From JBCCQL01 sp039414355 (GTDB lineage: Bacteria; Planctomycetota; Planctomycetia; Pirellulales; Lacipirellulaceae): a stretch of 64,000 nucleotides of DNA. This document shows, one piece after another, positions 17,913-25,963 of the stretch (positions within the stretch are counted from its first letter, which is position 1; each line of letters opens with the position of its first letter). The translations under genes and the position numbers were made by a program. Below the pieces are notes generated by a model that searched no databases, had not been told where the DNA came from, and saw only the letters and a list, made by a program, of their open reading frames with translations. The stretch spans positions 7,855-71,854 of the forward strand of contig JBCDJN010000011.1 of NCBI GenBank assembly GCA_039414355.1. The letters run 5' to 3'.

Positions 17913-18913
17913 TCGGCTTCGCTTCCTGCGGGGTCGCCAATCGGTCCTGCGGGGTTACTTGCCGGGGCGGTCTTGTCGGCGATGGAGTAGGCGCGGATGT
18001 TCCGCGCGAGCAGAGCCGTGATCATCTCGCCAAGCAGCCCGACGGTAAGCAGCTGGGCGCCGATAAATAGGAAGGCGAGGCTATAGAACAGCGAAGCCGT
18101 TTCGTGCAAGTGGATATCGGGGACCGACTCGAAGAGCCGCGACCAGACCCATCGCCCCGCCAGCCAACTCATGCCCACGCCACCAATCAAGAGCGCCACC
18201 AAACCGGCGCCGCCGAACGGGTGCAGCGGCCGCTGGCCGTAACCGGTGAGGAACTTGACCGTCACCAAGTCGAGCAGCCCCTTCACAAACCGCGACGCGC
18301 CGTACTTGCTCTTGCCGTGCTTGCGGGGGCGGTGGTTGACGGCGGCCTCGGCGACCCGGAAGCCCCGCGCCGCCGCCAGCACCGGGATGTAGCGATGCAG
18401 CTCTCCGTACAGCCGGACCTCGCGGAGCACCTCCCGGCGGTAGCACTTTAGCCCGCAGTTGTGGTCGTGCAGCTGGACGCCGGTCAGGCGGCTCACCAGC
18501 CAGTTGAAAGCCCGCGAGGGAAGCACTTTATCCACCGGGTCGTTGCGGACCTTCTTCCAGCCGCTCACGACGTCGTATCCGTCGTCGATCTTGGCGAGCA
18601 GCTTCGGCAACTCGGCGGGGTCGTCTTGCAGATCGCCATCAAGCGTGACCACCAGCGGCGTCTTGGCCTGAGAGAAACCGGCGCTCAGCGCCGCGGCCTT
18701 GCCAAAGTTGGTCCGCAGCCGCACGCCGCGAAGATTGGGGTCCTCGGCGGCGAGGGATTCGATCACCGCCCACGAGTCGTCCGTCGAGCCATCGTCCACA
18801 AAGACAATCTCGAGCTGGTAGCCTTGCTCGCTGGCGACCTGGCGGAGCTGCGTGTGCAGCTCGCGCAGCGTGGCCGACTCGTTGAGCATTGGGACTACGG
18901 CGGTGATACGCAT
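17909..18913 (-). CDS. GT2 family glycosyltransferase with C-terminal membrane helices
   Basis: 334 aa. Typical GT2/dolichol-phosphate-mannose-synthase-like N-terminus: TAVVPMLNESATLRELHTQL, VFVDDGSTDDSW, LRTNFGKAAALSAGF, VVTLDGDLQDDPAELP (DxD-like metal site) and NWLVSRLTGVQLHDHNCGLKCYRREV. Two hydrophobic segments near the C-terminus (HPFGGAGLVALLIGGVGMSW and SLAFLFIGAQLLTVGLLGE) anchor it, as in undecaprenyl-phosphate sugar synthases. ATG 18913 starts the conserved sequence. It is upstream of and overlaps the polytopic protein, which suggests it makes the lipid-linked sugar donor for that protein. Confidence 0.92.
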   Translation of the reverse strand: MRITAVVPMLNESATLRELHTQLRQVASEQGYQLEIVFVDDGSTDDSWAVIESLAAEDPNLRGVRLRTNFGKAAALSAGFSQAKTPLVVTLDGDLQDDPAELPKLLAKIDDGYDVVSGWKKVRNDPVDKVLPSRAFNWLVSRLTGVQLHDHNCGLKCYRREVLREVRLYGELHRYIPVLAAARGFRVAEAAVNHRPRKHGKSKYGASRFVKGLLDLVTVKFLTGYGQRPLHPFGGAGLVALLIGGVGMSWLAGRWVWSRLFESVPDIHLHETASLFYSLAFLFIGAQLLTVGLLGEMITALLARNIRAYSIADKTAPASNPAGPIGDPAGSEAE

Positions 18914-18985
18914 CGGCGGGCGCCGGGCGGCGAGGGAGGAAGGCGGACGAGGCGGGGAGCAGCAGCGGGGCGAGGCCGGGCACGC

Positions 18986-19936
18986 TCAGCCATCGCGGCG
19001 ACGCACGCCCGGCAGCATTAGCATACCACACGCGGCCCCCTCGCTGGCGATCCACACCAGGCGGGCCAGCACCGTGGCGGCCAGGGCCGTGGGCTCGTCA
19101 ACGCCGGGCGCCGCCCGGAGCAGCGTGAACATCAGCCCGTCACGCACCACCAAACCGCCGGGCAGCAGCGACAGAAACCCCGCCACCACCGGCAGGCAGG
19201 CGGCGAGGAGCGCGGCGAGCAGCGTCTCGCTGGTAAAGGCAAGCTCGGGCGAGAGCGAACGAACCACCGCCCAGACACTCGCCCCCAGTCCAAGCCAGGT
19301 CACGCCCGCCGCCAGCCAACCGGCGCCGAGCAGCCGCCAGGTGAGGCTCGCGGCGAAGGCGTTCGGCTCAGCCTTCGCAAAGCGGCGCAGAAGCAGCCGC
19401 ATGACCGGCGGCAGCGTCGGCGCCGCGGCAACGACGGCCAACCCCGCGGCGAGCGGCCCCATCCACGGCCCGGCGCCCACCGGTCGGAGCCACGCGACGA
19501 GCAGGCTCGCCACCACCCCGCCCACGGCCATCATGGTGAGCGTTTCGACAAACACGCTGGCGGCGATCGGCGCCGAGTCGCCGCCGGTCCGCCGCACGGC
19601 CGCCGTCCGCAGCACGACGACGAGAGCCTTCCCCGGCACGTACTTGCCGAGGTGGCCCAAGAAGTACGCCGGCAGCAGGTCCCGCCAGCGGCTCGGCTGG
19701 CTGAGCGCCGCGAGCGCCCGCTGCCAGAACCACGCCATCGGCAGCAGCCCCACCACGTACAAGCCGCCCGCCAAGAGCAGCCAAGCGATCGAGGGCCGAA
19801 CGCGTTGGCTCGCCAGTTGCCGGGCGGCGTCCACCACGCTGCCGGCGACGAACGCCACGACGAGCGCCGCAACCACCGCCTTCGCGGCGGTGATCGCCCA
19901 CTTCCGCGCGGGGTGGTTCGGCTGCTCGCTCGGCAT
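18986..19936 (-). CDS. Flippase-like integral membrane protein (LPG synthase TM / AglD type)
   Basis: 316 aa with about 8 hydrophobic segments, matching the lysylphosphatidylglycerol-synthase transmembrane/UPF0104 family. Recognisable parts are LPAYFLGHLGKYVPGKALVVV (the family LGKYIPGK signature), VFVETLTMMAVGGVV and GFLSLLPGGLVVRDGLM (PGG-RE-like signature). No soluble aminoacyl-transferase domain is attached. Such proteins are thought to act on polyprenyl-linked or lipid substrates in the inner membrane. A TTG directly before the ATG at 19936 is in frame; the ATG is chosen. It is transcribed with the GT2 and polytopic genes (72 bp gap), which supports an envelope glycan/lipid role. Confidence 0.88.
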   Translation of the reverse strand: MPSEQPNHPARKWAITAAKAVVAALVVAFVAGSVVDAARQLASQRVRPSIAWLLLAGGLYVVGLLPMAWFWQRALAALSQPSRWRDLLPAYFLGHLGKYVPGKALVVVLRTAAVRRTGGDSAPIAASVFVETLTMMAVGGVVASLLVAWLRPVGAGPWMGPLAAGLAVVAAAPTLPPVMRLLLRRFAKAEPNAFAASLTWRLLGAGWLAAGVTWLGLGASVWAVVRSLSPELAFTSETLLAALLAACLPVVAGFLSLLPGGLVVRDGLMFTLLRAAPGVDEPTALAATVLARLVWIASEGAACGMLMLPGVRRRDG

Positions 19937-20027
19937 CAACTCCTCGTGAACACTCGTGGCGTGTTGGCTACGATCGTACCAAAGCCGCCCTCGCCGCCCC
20001 GGTCAATCCGCAACTCCGCCACGGCCT

Positions 20028-21359
20028 ATGAGCAGGAAGCGTAAACGAAAGCCCCGCCCGTCGCCCACGGCGCCCAGCACGCAGCCTCCGAAGCCGACGG
20101 AAGCCGCCACCGAGGCGAAGCCCGTGAGCGATATGCCGAAGGTCGAACCGGCCCGCGACGGCGTCGGCGGCAAGGCAAAGCGGCCGACGAGCGGCGATCG
20201 ACTGGCGCCGCGGATTATCTCGCTGGTCATGCTGGTGGTTGTGGTGCTGCTGGTCGGCGCCATCTTCTTCCGCGTGATGCTGCAGTTCATCGCGCCGCTG
20301 TTCCTGGCCGGCGTCATGGTGGTCGTCTTCGAGCCGCTGCACAAACGCGTCACCCGGCGGATCCCCAATCGCCCCGAGTGGGCGGCGGCGGTCACCACGG
20401 GGCTGATTGCGGCGTTTGTGCTCATCCCGATCACCTGGCTCGGGCTCGTGGCGTTCATCGAGATGTCTGCCGTGGTGAAGCCGTTTCTGCAGGAAGCGGC
20501 GAGCGCCGACCACTCCAGCGACGAGTCGGCGCTCAGCGGCATCATCGAGCAGATCCGCGAGCGCTACCCGGAAGAAATCGAGACGTACGAGGAGACGTTC
20601 AGCCAGAACTTCGAAGAGCAGGTCAAGAGCGGCGTTAACGCGGTTTCGCAGTCGGTGCTGGAGACCGGCGTGCACACCTTCTTCTCGGCGATCAGCTTCA
20701 TGTTTGCGTTGGGCATCATGTCGTTCGCCATGTACTACTTCTTCGCCGACGGGCCGGCGATGATCGAGGCGTTCATCCGGCTCTCGCCGCTGGACGACCG
20801 CCACGAGCGCGAGCTGCTCGCCAAGTTCTCCGAGGTGAGCCGGGCGGTGGTCACCGCCACGCTGCTCTCGGCCGCCGCGCAGGGCCTTCTGGCGGGCCTC
20901 GGCTACGCCCTGGTGCTGGAGGACGGCCCGGTGTTCTTGTTGACGGCGCTAACGATGCTCATGGCCATCGTGCCGTTTGTGGGCGCCACCATCGTGTGGG
21001 CGCCGGTCGTGGCGTGGGTCTACTTTGTGCAAGACAACCCGGGCTGGGCGCTCGGCTTCTTCCTGTGGTGCGCGATCGCCGTTTCCAACATTGACAACAT
21101 CATCAAACCGATCGTCCTGCACGGCCAATCGAAGCTGCACCCGCTGATGGCGCTCTTGAGCGTGTTGGGCGGCGTCACCGTCTTGGGCCCGGTTGGCATC
21201 CTCGTCGGCCCCATGCTCGTGGCGTTCCTGCAGGCTCTGTTGAACATGCTCAAGAAGGAACTCGACCTGTTCCGTGCCGGCTCCGCGAAAGACACGGATG
21301 CCGAACAGAGCGAAGACGCCAATTCGCCAGCAGTGCTAGCGGCCGAATCTGGCGGATAA
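20028..21359 (+). CDS. AI-2E family transporter (PerM/TqsA-like membrane protein)
   Basis: 443 aa from ATG 20028; the open frame extends to 19956 but the upstream codons lack conserved sequence. A basic, Pro/Thr-rich cytosolic N-terminus (about 60 aa) precedes paired hydrophobic segments (LVMLVVVVLLVGAIFF, FIAPLFLAGVMVVVFEPL), a soluble helical linker, then the family core GIMSFAMYYFFADGPAM, GLLAGLGYALVLEDGP, MAIVPFVGATIVWAPV, SNIDNIIKPIVLHGQ and LGPVGILVGPMLVAFLQALL. These are the PF01594 signatures. The transported substrate is unknown; AI-2 export is shown only for some members. Single gene, divergent from the flippase-like gene. Confidence 0.92.
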   Translation: MSRKRKRKPRPSPTAPSTQPPKPTEAATEAKPVSDMPKVEPARDGVGGKAKRPTSGDRLAPRIISLVMLVVVVLLVGAIFFRVMLQFIAPLFLAGVMVVVFEPLHKRVTRRIPNRPEWAAAVTTGLIAAFVLIPITWLGLVAFIEMSAVVKPFLQEAASADHSSDESALSGIIEQIRERYPEEIETYEETFSQNFEEQVKSGVNAVSQSVLETGVHTFFSAISFMFALGIMSFAMYYFFADGPAMIEAFIRLSPLDDRHERELLAKFSEVSRAVVTATLLSAAAQGLLAGLGYALVLEDGPVFLLTALTMLMAIVPFVGATIVWAPVVAWVYFVQDNPGWALGFFLWCAIAVSNIDNIIKPIVLHGQSKLHPLMALLSVLGGVTVLGPVGILVGPMLVAFLQALLNMLKKELDLFRAGSAKDTDAEQSEDANSPAVLAAESGG

Positions 21360-21515
21360 CGTGGCACGCTCCGGTCGCGCACGCGAGCGGCTTGGCGGGG
21401 AACGACTCGTCTAGGTCGGTTTGCGGAGGTGCGTTAGACTCGCGGCAGCAGCGATGGCGTGCGACCGCGCGACGCTGCGCCCGACCCAGCGACCGACCCA
21501 GCCCCAGAGAACAGC

Positions 21516-23333
21516 ATGGATGCGTTCTGGACCCTCGCCGCGGCGTGTGCCGTGTGCGTCAGCATTGGATGCCCGCCGCAATCGTGCGCTGCCGAAGGCG
21601 CCGAGCGAAGCGTTCTCAAGCCGGTCACCATCGAGCCGGCCGGTCTTGTGAGGGCCGAGTCGCCCGATTGGCCCGCGATGGCTCGGCACACCGTGCGGCA
21701 GCAAACGAGCGGCGGCTTTGCTGCGAACGGGCAGCCGATCACGCAGTACACGCAGGGCGTGAACAACGCCGCGACGCAGCTTGAACAAGGCTTTGCCCAG
21801 GCGACGCAGAGTGCACAGAACGGCTTCAACCAAGCCGGCCAGGCGCTGACCAACGCCCAGAATCAGTTGACGCAGCCCTTCACCCAGGGGCAGGCCGCGG
21901 CGCAACAAGCGGCCCAGCAGCAGCGAACCATCGGCGGCCAGTTGCTTCAGGGCGCCGAGCGGCTTGGCGATGGCACTCGGCGGATCATTCGCAACACCGG
22001 CGACGCCGTCCGCGGCACCGCTCAGAACCTAGGCGACGGCTTGCGGAGCGTCCTCCCCAATCGCAACACCCCCGCCCCGGCGCCCGCGGGCAGCGGCCAG
22101 TATGTGCCGTACTCCTACGGCGCCACGGCCGCGGCAAGCACACAACAGCCAACGGCCGGCCAAACAGGTTTCGGCCAGAGTGGTTTCGCTCAGGCCGGTA
22201 CAACCACGGCGGGCCAAACGCCGGTCTCGCCGCTGCAAGCCGGTCAGTTCGGGCAGAGCGGCCAGTTTGGACAGGGAAGCACCGTCCAGCCGAGTCAGTT
22301 CCAGCAGAACCCGCAACCGGCGAGTCAGTTCCAGGCCGGACTGACTCAGCCGGGCCAGTTCCAATCGGGCCAGTTCGCTAGAAGCCAGAACGGCGCCGCG
22401 GCGTTTCAATCCAACGCCACCGCGGGCGGCCAGTTCGCGTCCGGTCCGCTCCAGCAACCCACCCGCGGCACAAGCCAGAACCAGCTCACCCAGCCGGGCG
22501 CCGGCTACTCGCAGCCCGCGGCGTCCAACTACGATCGCCAACGGCAATTTGGCGATGGCTTCGTTTCGGGCAACGACCGCCTCTCGGCGCCGCCGCTGCA
22601 ACCGGCCGGCGACTTCCCGCCGCCGGCCCGACCGGTTGATTACCGGGAGGACGACTACCGCCGGCAACGCCAGCTCTCGGGGCAAGACTCGTACGGTGAG
22701 CTGGCCGGTCTCGAACGCGCCCGCCCGCGGGACGACCGCTCGGCGCCGTTCATCCCACTCGACGACCCCCGCCGCCGCGGCGATCGGCGGACGGCGGATC
22801 AGCTGACCGACGACGGCTTTGGCGACGACGACCGCCTGCGGGCGCGTTCGGTAGCGGATGAGCGGGCACGCCGCCGTGAACGACTTGCCGAGTCGCAGTC
22901 GGACCGCGACAGCCTGGCCGGACCCTCGTTCCCGGACGACGGCTTCGGTCGCGGCGGGAGCGACAGCTTTGGGGACACCGCCGATGGGTTCGGCGAGTGG
23001 GATCGCAACCAAGGCGGCCTGCCGCCCACCACGCCGATCGGGCAGCAGGCGGGGCTGCAGCCGCCCGCCTACCAAGCCGGCTTCCCGCCGCCGCAGCAGC
23101 CGCCGCTTCCCGCGCTCGATTCGCCGAACACGCCGGTGCAAAACGCGGGGCTGACCCCGCCGAACAACCTCGTCGACCCCACGCGCCCGTGGCACGTGCT
23201 GGCGATGGCGTGCCTGGTTTGCTTCGGCTCAGTGGCCGCCAACTTCTTCCTGGGCTGGAGCTACCTCGACGCCCGCAACAAGTACCAATCCGCCCTGCGG
23301 CGGACGGTGCGGACGTTCAGCCGCAGCGAGTGA
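21516..23333 (+). CDS. Gln-rich exported protein with C-terminal membrane anchor
   Basis: 605 aa from ATG 21516 (the frame is open to 21459 but the signal peptide begins at MDAFWTLAAACAVCVSIG). After the signal peptide comes a long low-complexity region (about residues 70-350) rich in Gln, Gly, Ala, Phe and Ser with repeated QFQ, GQFGQSG and QPGQF motifs. A charged Arg/Asp-rich segment (about 350-480, RRRGDRRTADQLTDDGFGDD) follows, then a Pro/Gln-rich stretch. A single transmembrane helix near the end (PWHVLAMACLVCFGSVAANF) is followed by a basic tail (YQSALRRTVRTFSRSE). No enzymatic domain is recognised. It is probably an envelope protein with a disordered external part. Confidence 0.75.
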   Translation: MDAFWTLAAACAVCVSIGCPPQSCAAEGAERSVLKPVTIEPAGLVRAESPDWPAMARHTVRQQTSGGFAANGQPITQYTQGVNNAATQLEQGFAQATQSAQNGFNQAGQALTNAQNQLTQPFTQGQAAAQQAAQQQRTIGGQLLQGAERLGDGTRRIIRNTGDAVRGTAQNLGDGLRSVLPNRNTPAPAPAGSGQYVPYSYGATAAASTQQPTAGQTGFGQSGFAQAGTTTAGQTPVSPLQAGQFGQSGQFGQGSTVQPSQFQQNPQPASQFQAGLTQPGQFQSGQFARSQNGAAAFQSNATAGGQFASGPLQQPTRGTSQNQLTQPGAGYSQPAASNYDRQRQFGDGFVSGNDRLSAPPLQPAGDFPPPARPVDYREDDYRRQRQLSGQDSYGELAGLERARPRDDRSAPFIPLDDPRRRGDRRTADQLTDDGFGDDDRLRARSVADERARRRERLAESQSDRDSLAGPSFPDDGFGRGGSDSFGDTADGFGEWDRNQGGLPPTTPIGQQAGLQPPAYQAGFPPPQQPPLPALDSPNTPVQNAGLTPPNNLVDPTRPWHVLAMACLVCFGSVAANFFLGWSYLDARNKYQSALRRTVRTFSRSE

Positions 23334-23336
23334 TCG

Positions 23337-24518
23337 CTAAGCGTCGAGACGGGACTGCTCAGTGAGCTCGCGCGTCATCTCGACGAGCGACGTGCCGGAC
23401 TCAACCAGTTCGAGCTGCCGCGTGGCGGAGCTCGGCCCGCGGGCCAGCGATCGACACCGCTCCAGCGCCGCCACGCAGCCCAGGCGATCGGCGATGGGCA
23501 GCAGGCGCTCCACCATCCCGTCGACCACGTCCGCCACCGAAAGCACCTCGTACGTGTAGCTGTCCACAAGCTGAGCGGTCACCCCGTAGCGGGTGGCCCG
23601 CCACTTGTTCTGCCGGACCATCATCGGGTGGCAGTCGTGCTGGTAGGCGCCTTGGTCGATGTCTTCGCTCAGCGCCTGCACCAGGCACTGCACCATGGCG
23701 GCGATCGCCAGCACGTCGTCCAGGTTGCCGGGCATGTCGCAGACGCGGACCTCAACGGTGCCGAAGTTGTGGTGCGGGCGGACGTCCCACCAGATCTCGC
23801 GGATCGAATTGATGAAGCCGGTGTCGATCATGTGATTCACCAGCCAGACGTACTCGCTCCAGTTCCGCATCAGCGTCGGCAAGCCGGCGGTGGGCAGGCC
23901 CTCCATCACCTTCGAGCGGTGCGAGTGCAGCCCCGTATTGCGGCCCTCCCAGAAGGGGCTCGAAGAACTTATGGCCAGCAGGACCGGCAGGTACCGCATG
24001 ATGCGGTCGCAGATCATCACCGCCTTGTCGCCGGTGTCCACGCCCACGTGCACGTGCATGCCAAACGTGACCAGTCGGCGGGCCATCTCTTGAAGGTGAT
24101 CGACTAGGCCCTGGTAGCGATCGGTGGGCGTCACCTGCTGCTCGCTCCACCGGCTGAACGGGTGCGTCGCCCCCCACCACAGGCCGAGGCCCAGCTTGTC
24201 GCACGCCGCCTGCACCCGGGCCACCTTGCCGCGGAGGTCCGCCTCCGCCTCGCCCACGGTGTGGCAAACTCCGGTGACCACCTCCACCACGCTCTGCATC
24301 AGCTCCGGTTTTAGTCCAAGCTGATCGTCTACCACGTAGCGATCGTCCGATTGCTTCTCACCGGCAAGCGGCGCGGGCGGCGTGGCGCGTCGTTGGAGCT
24401 CGTCCGCCACTTGGCCGAAGGCGCTCGTAAGCTCCATCGTCTGGCCGTCGACCAGCCCGAGCTCAATCTCCACGCCAATCGTCGGTCGGTCGTTCCGGCG
24501 AAACTGGATGACGGTCAT
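23337..24518 (-). CDS. GCS2-type carboxylate-amine ligase (YbdK-like)
   Basis: 393 aa, ATP-grasp-like glutamate-cysteine ligase family 2. Motifs: TIGVEIELGLVDGQTMELT at the start, DRYVVDDQLGLKPELMQSVVEV, GTHPFSRW-like (ATHPFSRWSEQQVTP), FGMHVHVGVDTGDKAVMICDRIMRYLP, SSPFWEGRNTGLHSHRSKVM, WWDVRPHHNFGTVEVRVCD. Family members have weak glutamate-cysteine ligase activity; the true role is often unknown. It lies 60 bp downstream of a BshB1-like deacetylase on the same strand, hinting at low-molecular-weight thiol metabolism. A heptamer array sits directly upstream of the ATG. Confidence 0.9.
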   Translation of the reverse strand: MTVIQFRRNDRPTIGVEIELGLVDGQTMELTSAFGQVADELQRRATPPAPLAGEKQSDDRYVVDDQLGLKPELMQSVVEVVTGVCHTVGEAEADLRGKVARVQAACDKLGLGLWWGATHPFSRWSEQQVTPTDRYQGLVDHLQEMARRLVTFGMHVHVGVDTGDKAVMICDRIMRYLPVLLAISSSSPFWEGRNTGLHSHRSKVMEGLPTAGLPTLMRNWSEYVWLVNHMIDTGFINSIREIWWDVRPHHNFGTVEVRVCDMPGNLDDVLAIAAMVQCLVQALSEDIDQGAYQHDCHPMMVRQNKWRATRYGVTAQLVDSYTYEVLSVADVVDGMVERLLPIADRLGCVAALERCRSLARGPSSATRQLELVESGTSLVEMTRELTEQSRLDA

Positions 24519-24520
24519 GG

Positions 24521-24554
24521 CGGGTAGTGGCGAGTGGTGGTGGCGAGTGGCGAA
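24521..24554 (-). repeat. Heptamer array (GCCACTM) at start of GCS2 ligase gene
   Basis: On the gene's strand the sequence reads GCCACTC, GCCACCA, CCACTC, GCCACTA, CCCGCC and then ATG (24518). The unit is the same as in the array before the ABC permease at 54162. It occupies the place of the ribosome binding site; the only purine run is absent on the coding strand. Confidence 0.75.
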
Positions 24555-24578
24555 CGCGTGGGCCGACGGCTTGGTCGG

Positions 24579-25379
24579 TCAGCCGCCGCCCGGCCCCGAG
24601 CTCCCCAGGCCCGCCATGCCCATCACGTCGCTTGTGCCGAGCACGCGTGGGCTGCTAAGCGACTCGCCCGCTTCGAACCCCGCCGCGCCGCCGAGCGCTC
24701 GGGCCATCGACTCGACCCGACCAAAAATCGATCGCTTCTCCGGCGGGAACTGCGTCTTGTACGCATCGATGCTCGCCATCTTCGCCTCCAGCGTCGAAGA
24801 GATATCGACGACAAACTCGTTGCCGTCGGGCGGCGGCTCCAGCGAGTAGAACCGCAGCGAATAGTAGAGCTGAGCCTCGACGCGGTGCACCGGCAAGCCT
24901 GGGAAGTGCTCGTCCCACTTCGAGAGCCGCGAGTAGAACACGCCCGCGTCGATCAGCTTCCGGGCCTCCTCGTGGTCGGGCGAAGCCATCGGCGTCCGGC
25001 CACCCAAGCCGATCACCAGCCGCGGCCGCAGCCGGCGCAGCTCTTTGCCGAGCGCCACCCGCGCGTCAAACGTGTCGAACAGCCGGCGGTTGGGCAGCGT
25101 GAGCGTCACCCGTTCGCTCGCCCCCAGCAGGTCCGCGGCGCGACGGGCTTCGGCCAGCCGAACCTCGGGGCCGGGCGAGGCGGGCGTCGGCTCGCCGTCG
25201 GTCAGGTCGAGGATCGCCACGCGGTACCCCTGCCGGGCGAGCAGGGCCACCGTGCCGCCGCAGCCAATCTCCACGTCGTCCGGGTGGGCGCCGATGGCCA
25301 CCACGTCGGCAAGCCCATCCCCGTCGGGACCGGATTTCGATCCCGTCGAGGGCTGGGGAGCGACAGGTTCTGCTGGCAT
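24579..25379 (-). CDS. PIG-L deacetylase, BshB1-like
   Basis: 266 aa from ATG 25379. The open frame reaches 25739, but that extension is the mirror image of the acidic gene on the other strand and not protein-like. Zinc-dependent N-acetylglucosaminyl deacetylase fold: VVAIGAHPDDVEIGCGGT (AHPDD motif), LTDGEPTPASPGPEVRLAEARRAADLLG, LPNRRLFDT, and SPDHEEARKLIDAGVFYSRL. These specific segments match bacillithiol-biosynthesis BshB1 proteins, which deacetylate GlcNAc-malate. BshA and BshC are not in the window. Next gene on the strand is the GCS2 ligase. Confidence 0.88.
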   Translation of the reverse strand: MPAEPVAPQPSTGSKSGPDGDGLADVVAIGAHPDDVEIGCGGTVALLARQGYRVAILDLTDGEPTPASPGPEVRLAEARRAADLLGASERVTLTLPNRRLFDTFDARVALGKELRRLRPRLVIGLGGRTPMASPDHEEARKLIDAGVFYSRLSKWDEHFPGLPVHRVEAQLYYSLRFYSLEPPPDGNEFVVDISSTLEAKMASIDAYKTQFPPEKRSIFGRVESMARALGGAAGFEAGESLSSPRVLGTSDVMGMAGLGSSGPGGG

Positions 25380-25517
25380 ACTGGGTGCTCCCCTGGGTTG
25401 CCCGTCTCGTAGGCCGGCCGCAACGCTTGACACACCGCAGCCCGCCGAGAAAAGTAGGCGGCCCATACCGCCAGCCGCGATCGCTCCGCCGACCCTTAAC
25501 CGCCCTTCATCCGCCCC

Positions 25518-25811
25518 ATGGCCAGAATCGCCTCTCCCCCCGCTGGGATCAAGTTCCCCACCATGCCGCCCGGCGCCTTGGCCGATGTCGGTGAGGGCGA
25601 TGAGCTGCAACCCATGCTCGCCTCGGGCGACCCGTTCGACGACTTCGAGGACGACGATTTCGACGACGACTTCGACGACGATTTCGAAGAGGAGTGGGAC
25701 GACGACAAAGACGGCGACGGCTTCGGCCCCGAGTTCCAAGAGGAGCCCGAAGAGGAAGAAGGCGACGACTCCGGCGACACCTTCAACGACGACCCGGACT
25801 TTGACGACTGA
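25518..25811 (+). CDS. Small highly acidic protein
   Basis: 97 aa. The first 37 residues are ordinary (MARIASPPAGIKFPTMPPGA). From about residue 38 on nearly every residue is Asp, Glu, Phe or Gly, in a DDFDDDFDD-type repeat, ending DDPDFDD. The reading frame is supported by the start at a normal N-terminus and by the third-position bias in the Asp/Glu run. Function is unknown; similar acidic tails bind cations or basic proteins. It is divergent from the BshB1-like gene, with 138 bp between the starts. It is followed by the inverted GGGGCCA arrays and then ileS. Confidence 0.65.
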   Translation: MARIASPPAGIKFPTMPPGALADVGEGDELQPMLASGDPFDDFEDDDFDDDFDDDFEEEWDDDKDGDGFGPEFQEEPEEEEGDDSGDTFNDDPDFDD

Positions 25812-25819
25812 CCGGCAGA

Positions 25820-25963
25820 GGGGCCAGGGGCCAGGGGCCAGGGGAACGCCTGATCCCCGTGGGCGAACGCGGGCACGGCCTTCTGCGTCCTTGGGTTAGC
25901 GCTGTACGATCTCAGCTCGTGCGTGATGCCCTGGTCCCTGGCCCCTAACCCCTGGCCCCTCCC
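25820..25963. repeat. Inverted heptamer arrays (GGGGCCA / CCCTGGC) abutting ileS
   Basis: Left arm 25820-25844: three perfect GGGGCCA units plus GGGG. Right arm 25929-25963: CCCTGGT, CCCTGGC, CCCTAAC, CCCTGGC, CCCTCCC, approximately the reverse complement. The core is 84 bp. The last unit ends at 25963 and the ileS TTG starts at 25964, so there is no spacer and no Shine-Dalgarno. The left-arm unit recurs in frame inside ileS at 28202-28236. Confidence 0.88.

Noticed and set aside
18914..18985. GC-rich stretch after the GT2 start as another heptamer array
   Set aside because: GGCGGGCG-type units are irregular; periodicity of 7 is not convincing.
21363..21380. TGGCACG resembling a sigma54 -24 element
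   Set aside because: No TTGC at the required distance; downstream gene is a Gln-rich envelope protein with no link to sigma54.
25379..25739. N-terminal extension of the BshB1-like protein
   Set aside because: Val/Glu/Arg-rich sequence is the complement of the acidic gene; the conserved domain and plausible ATG begin at 25379.
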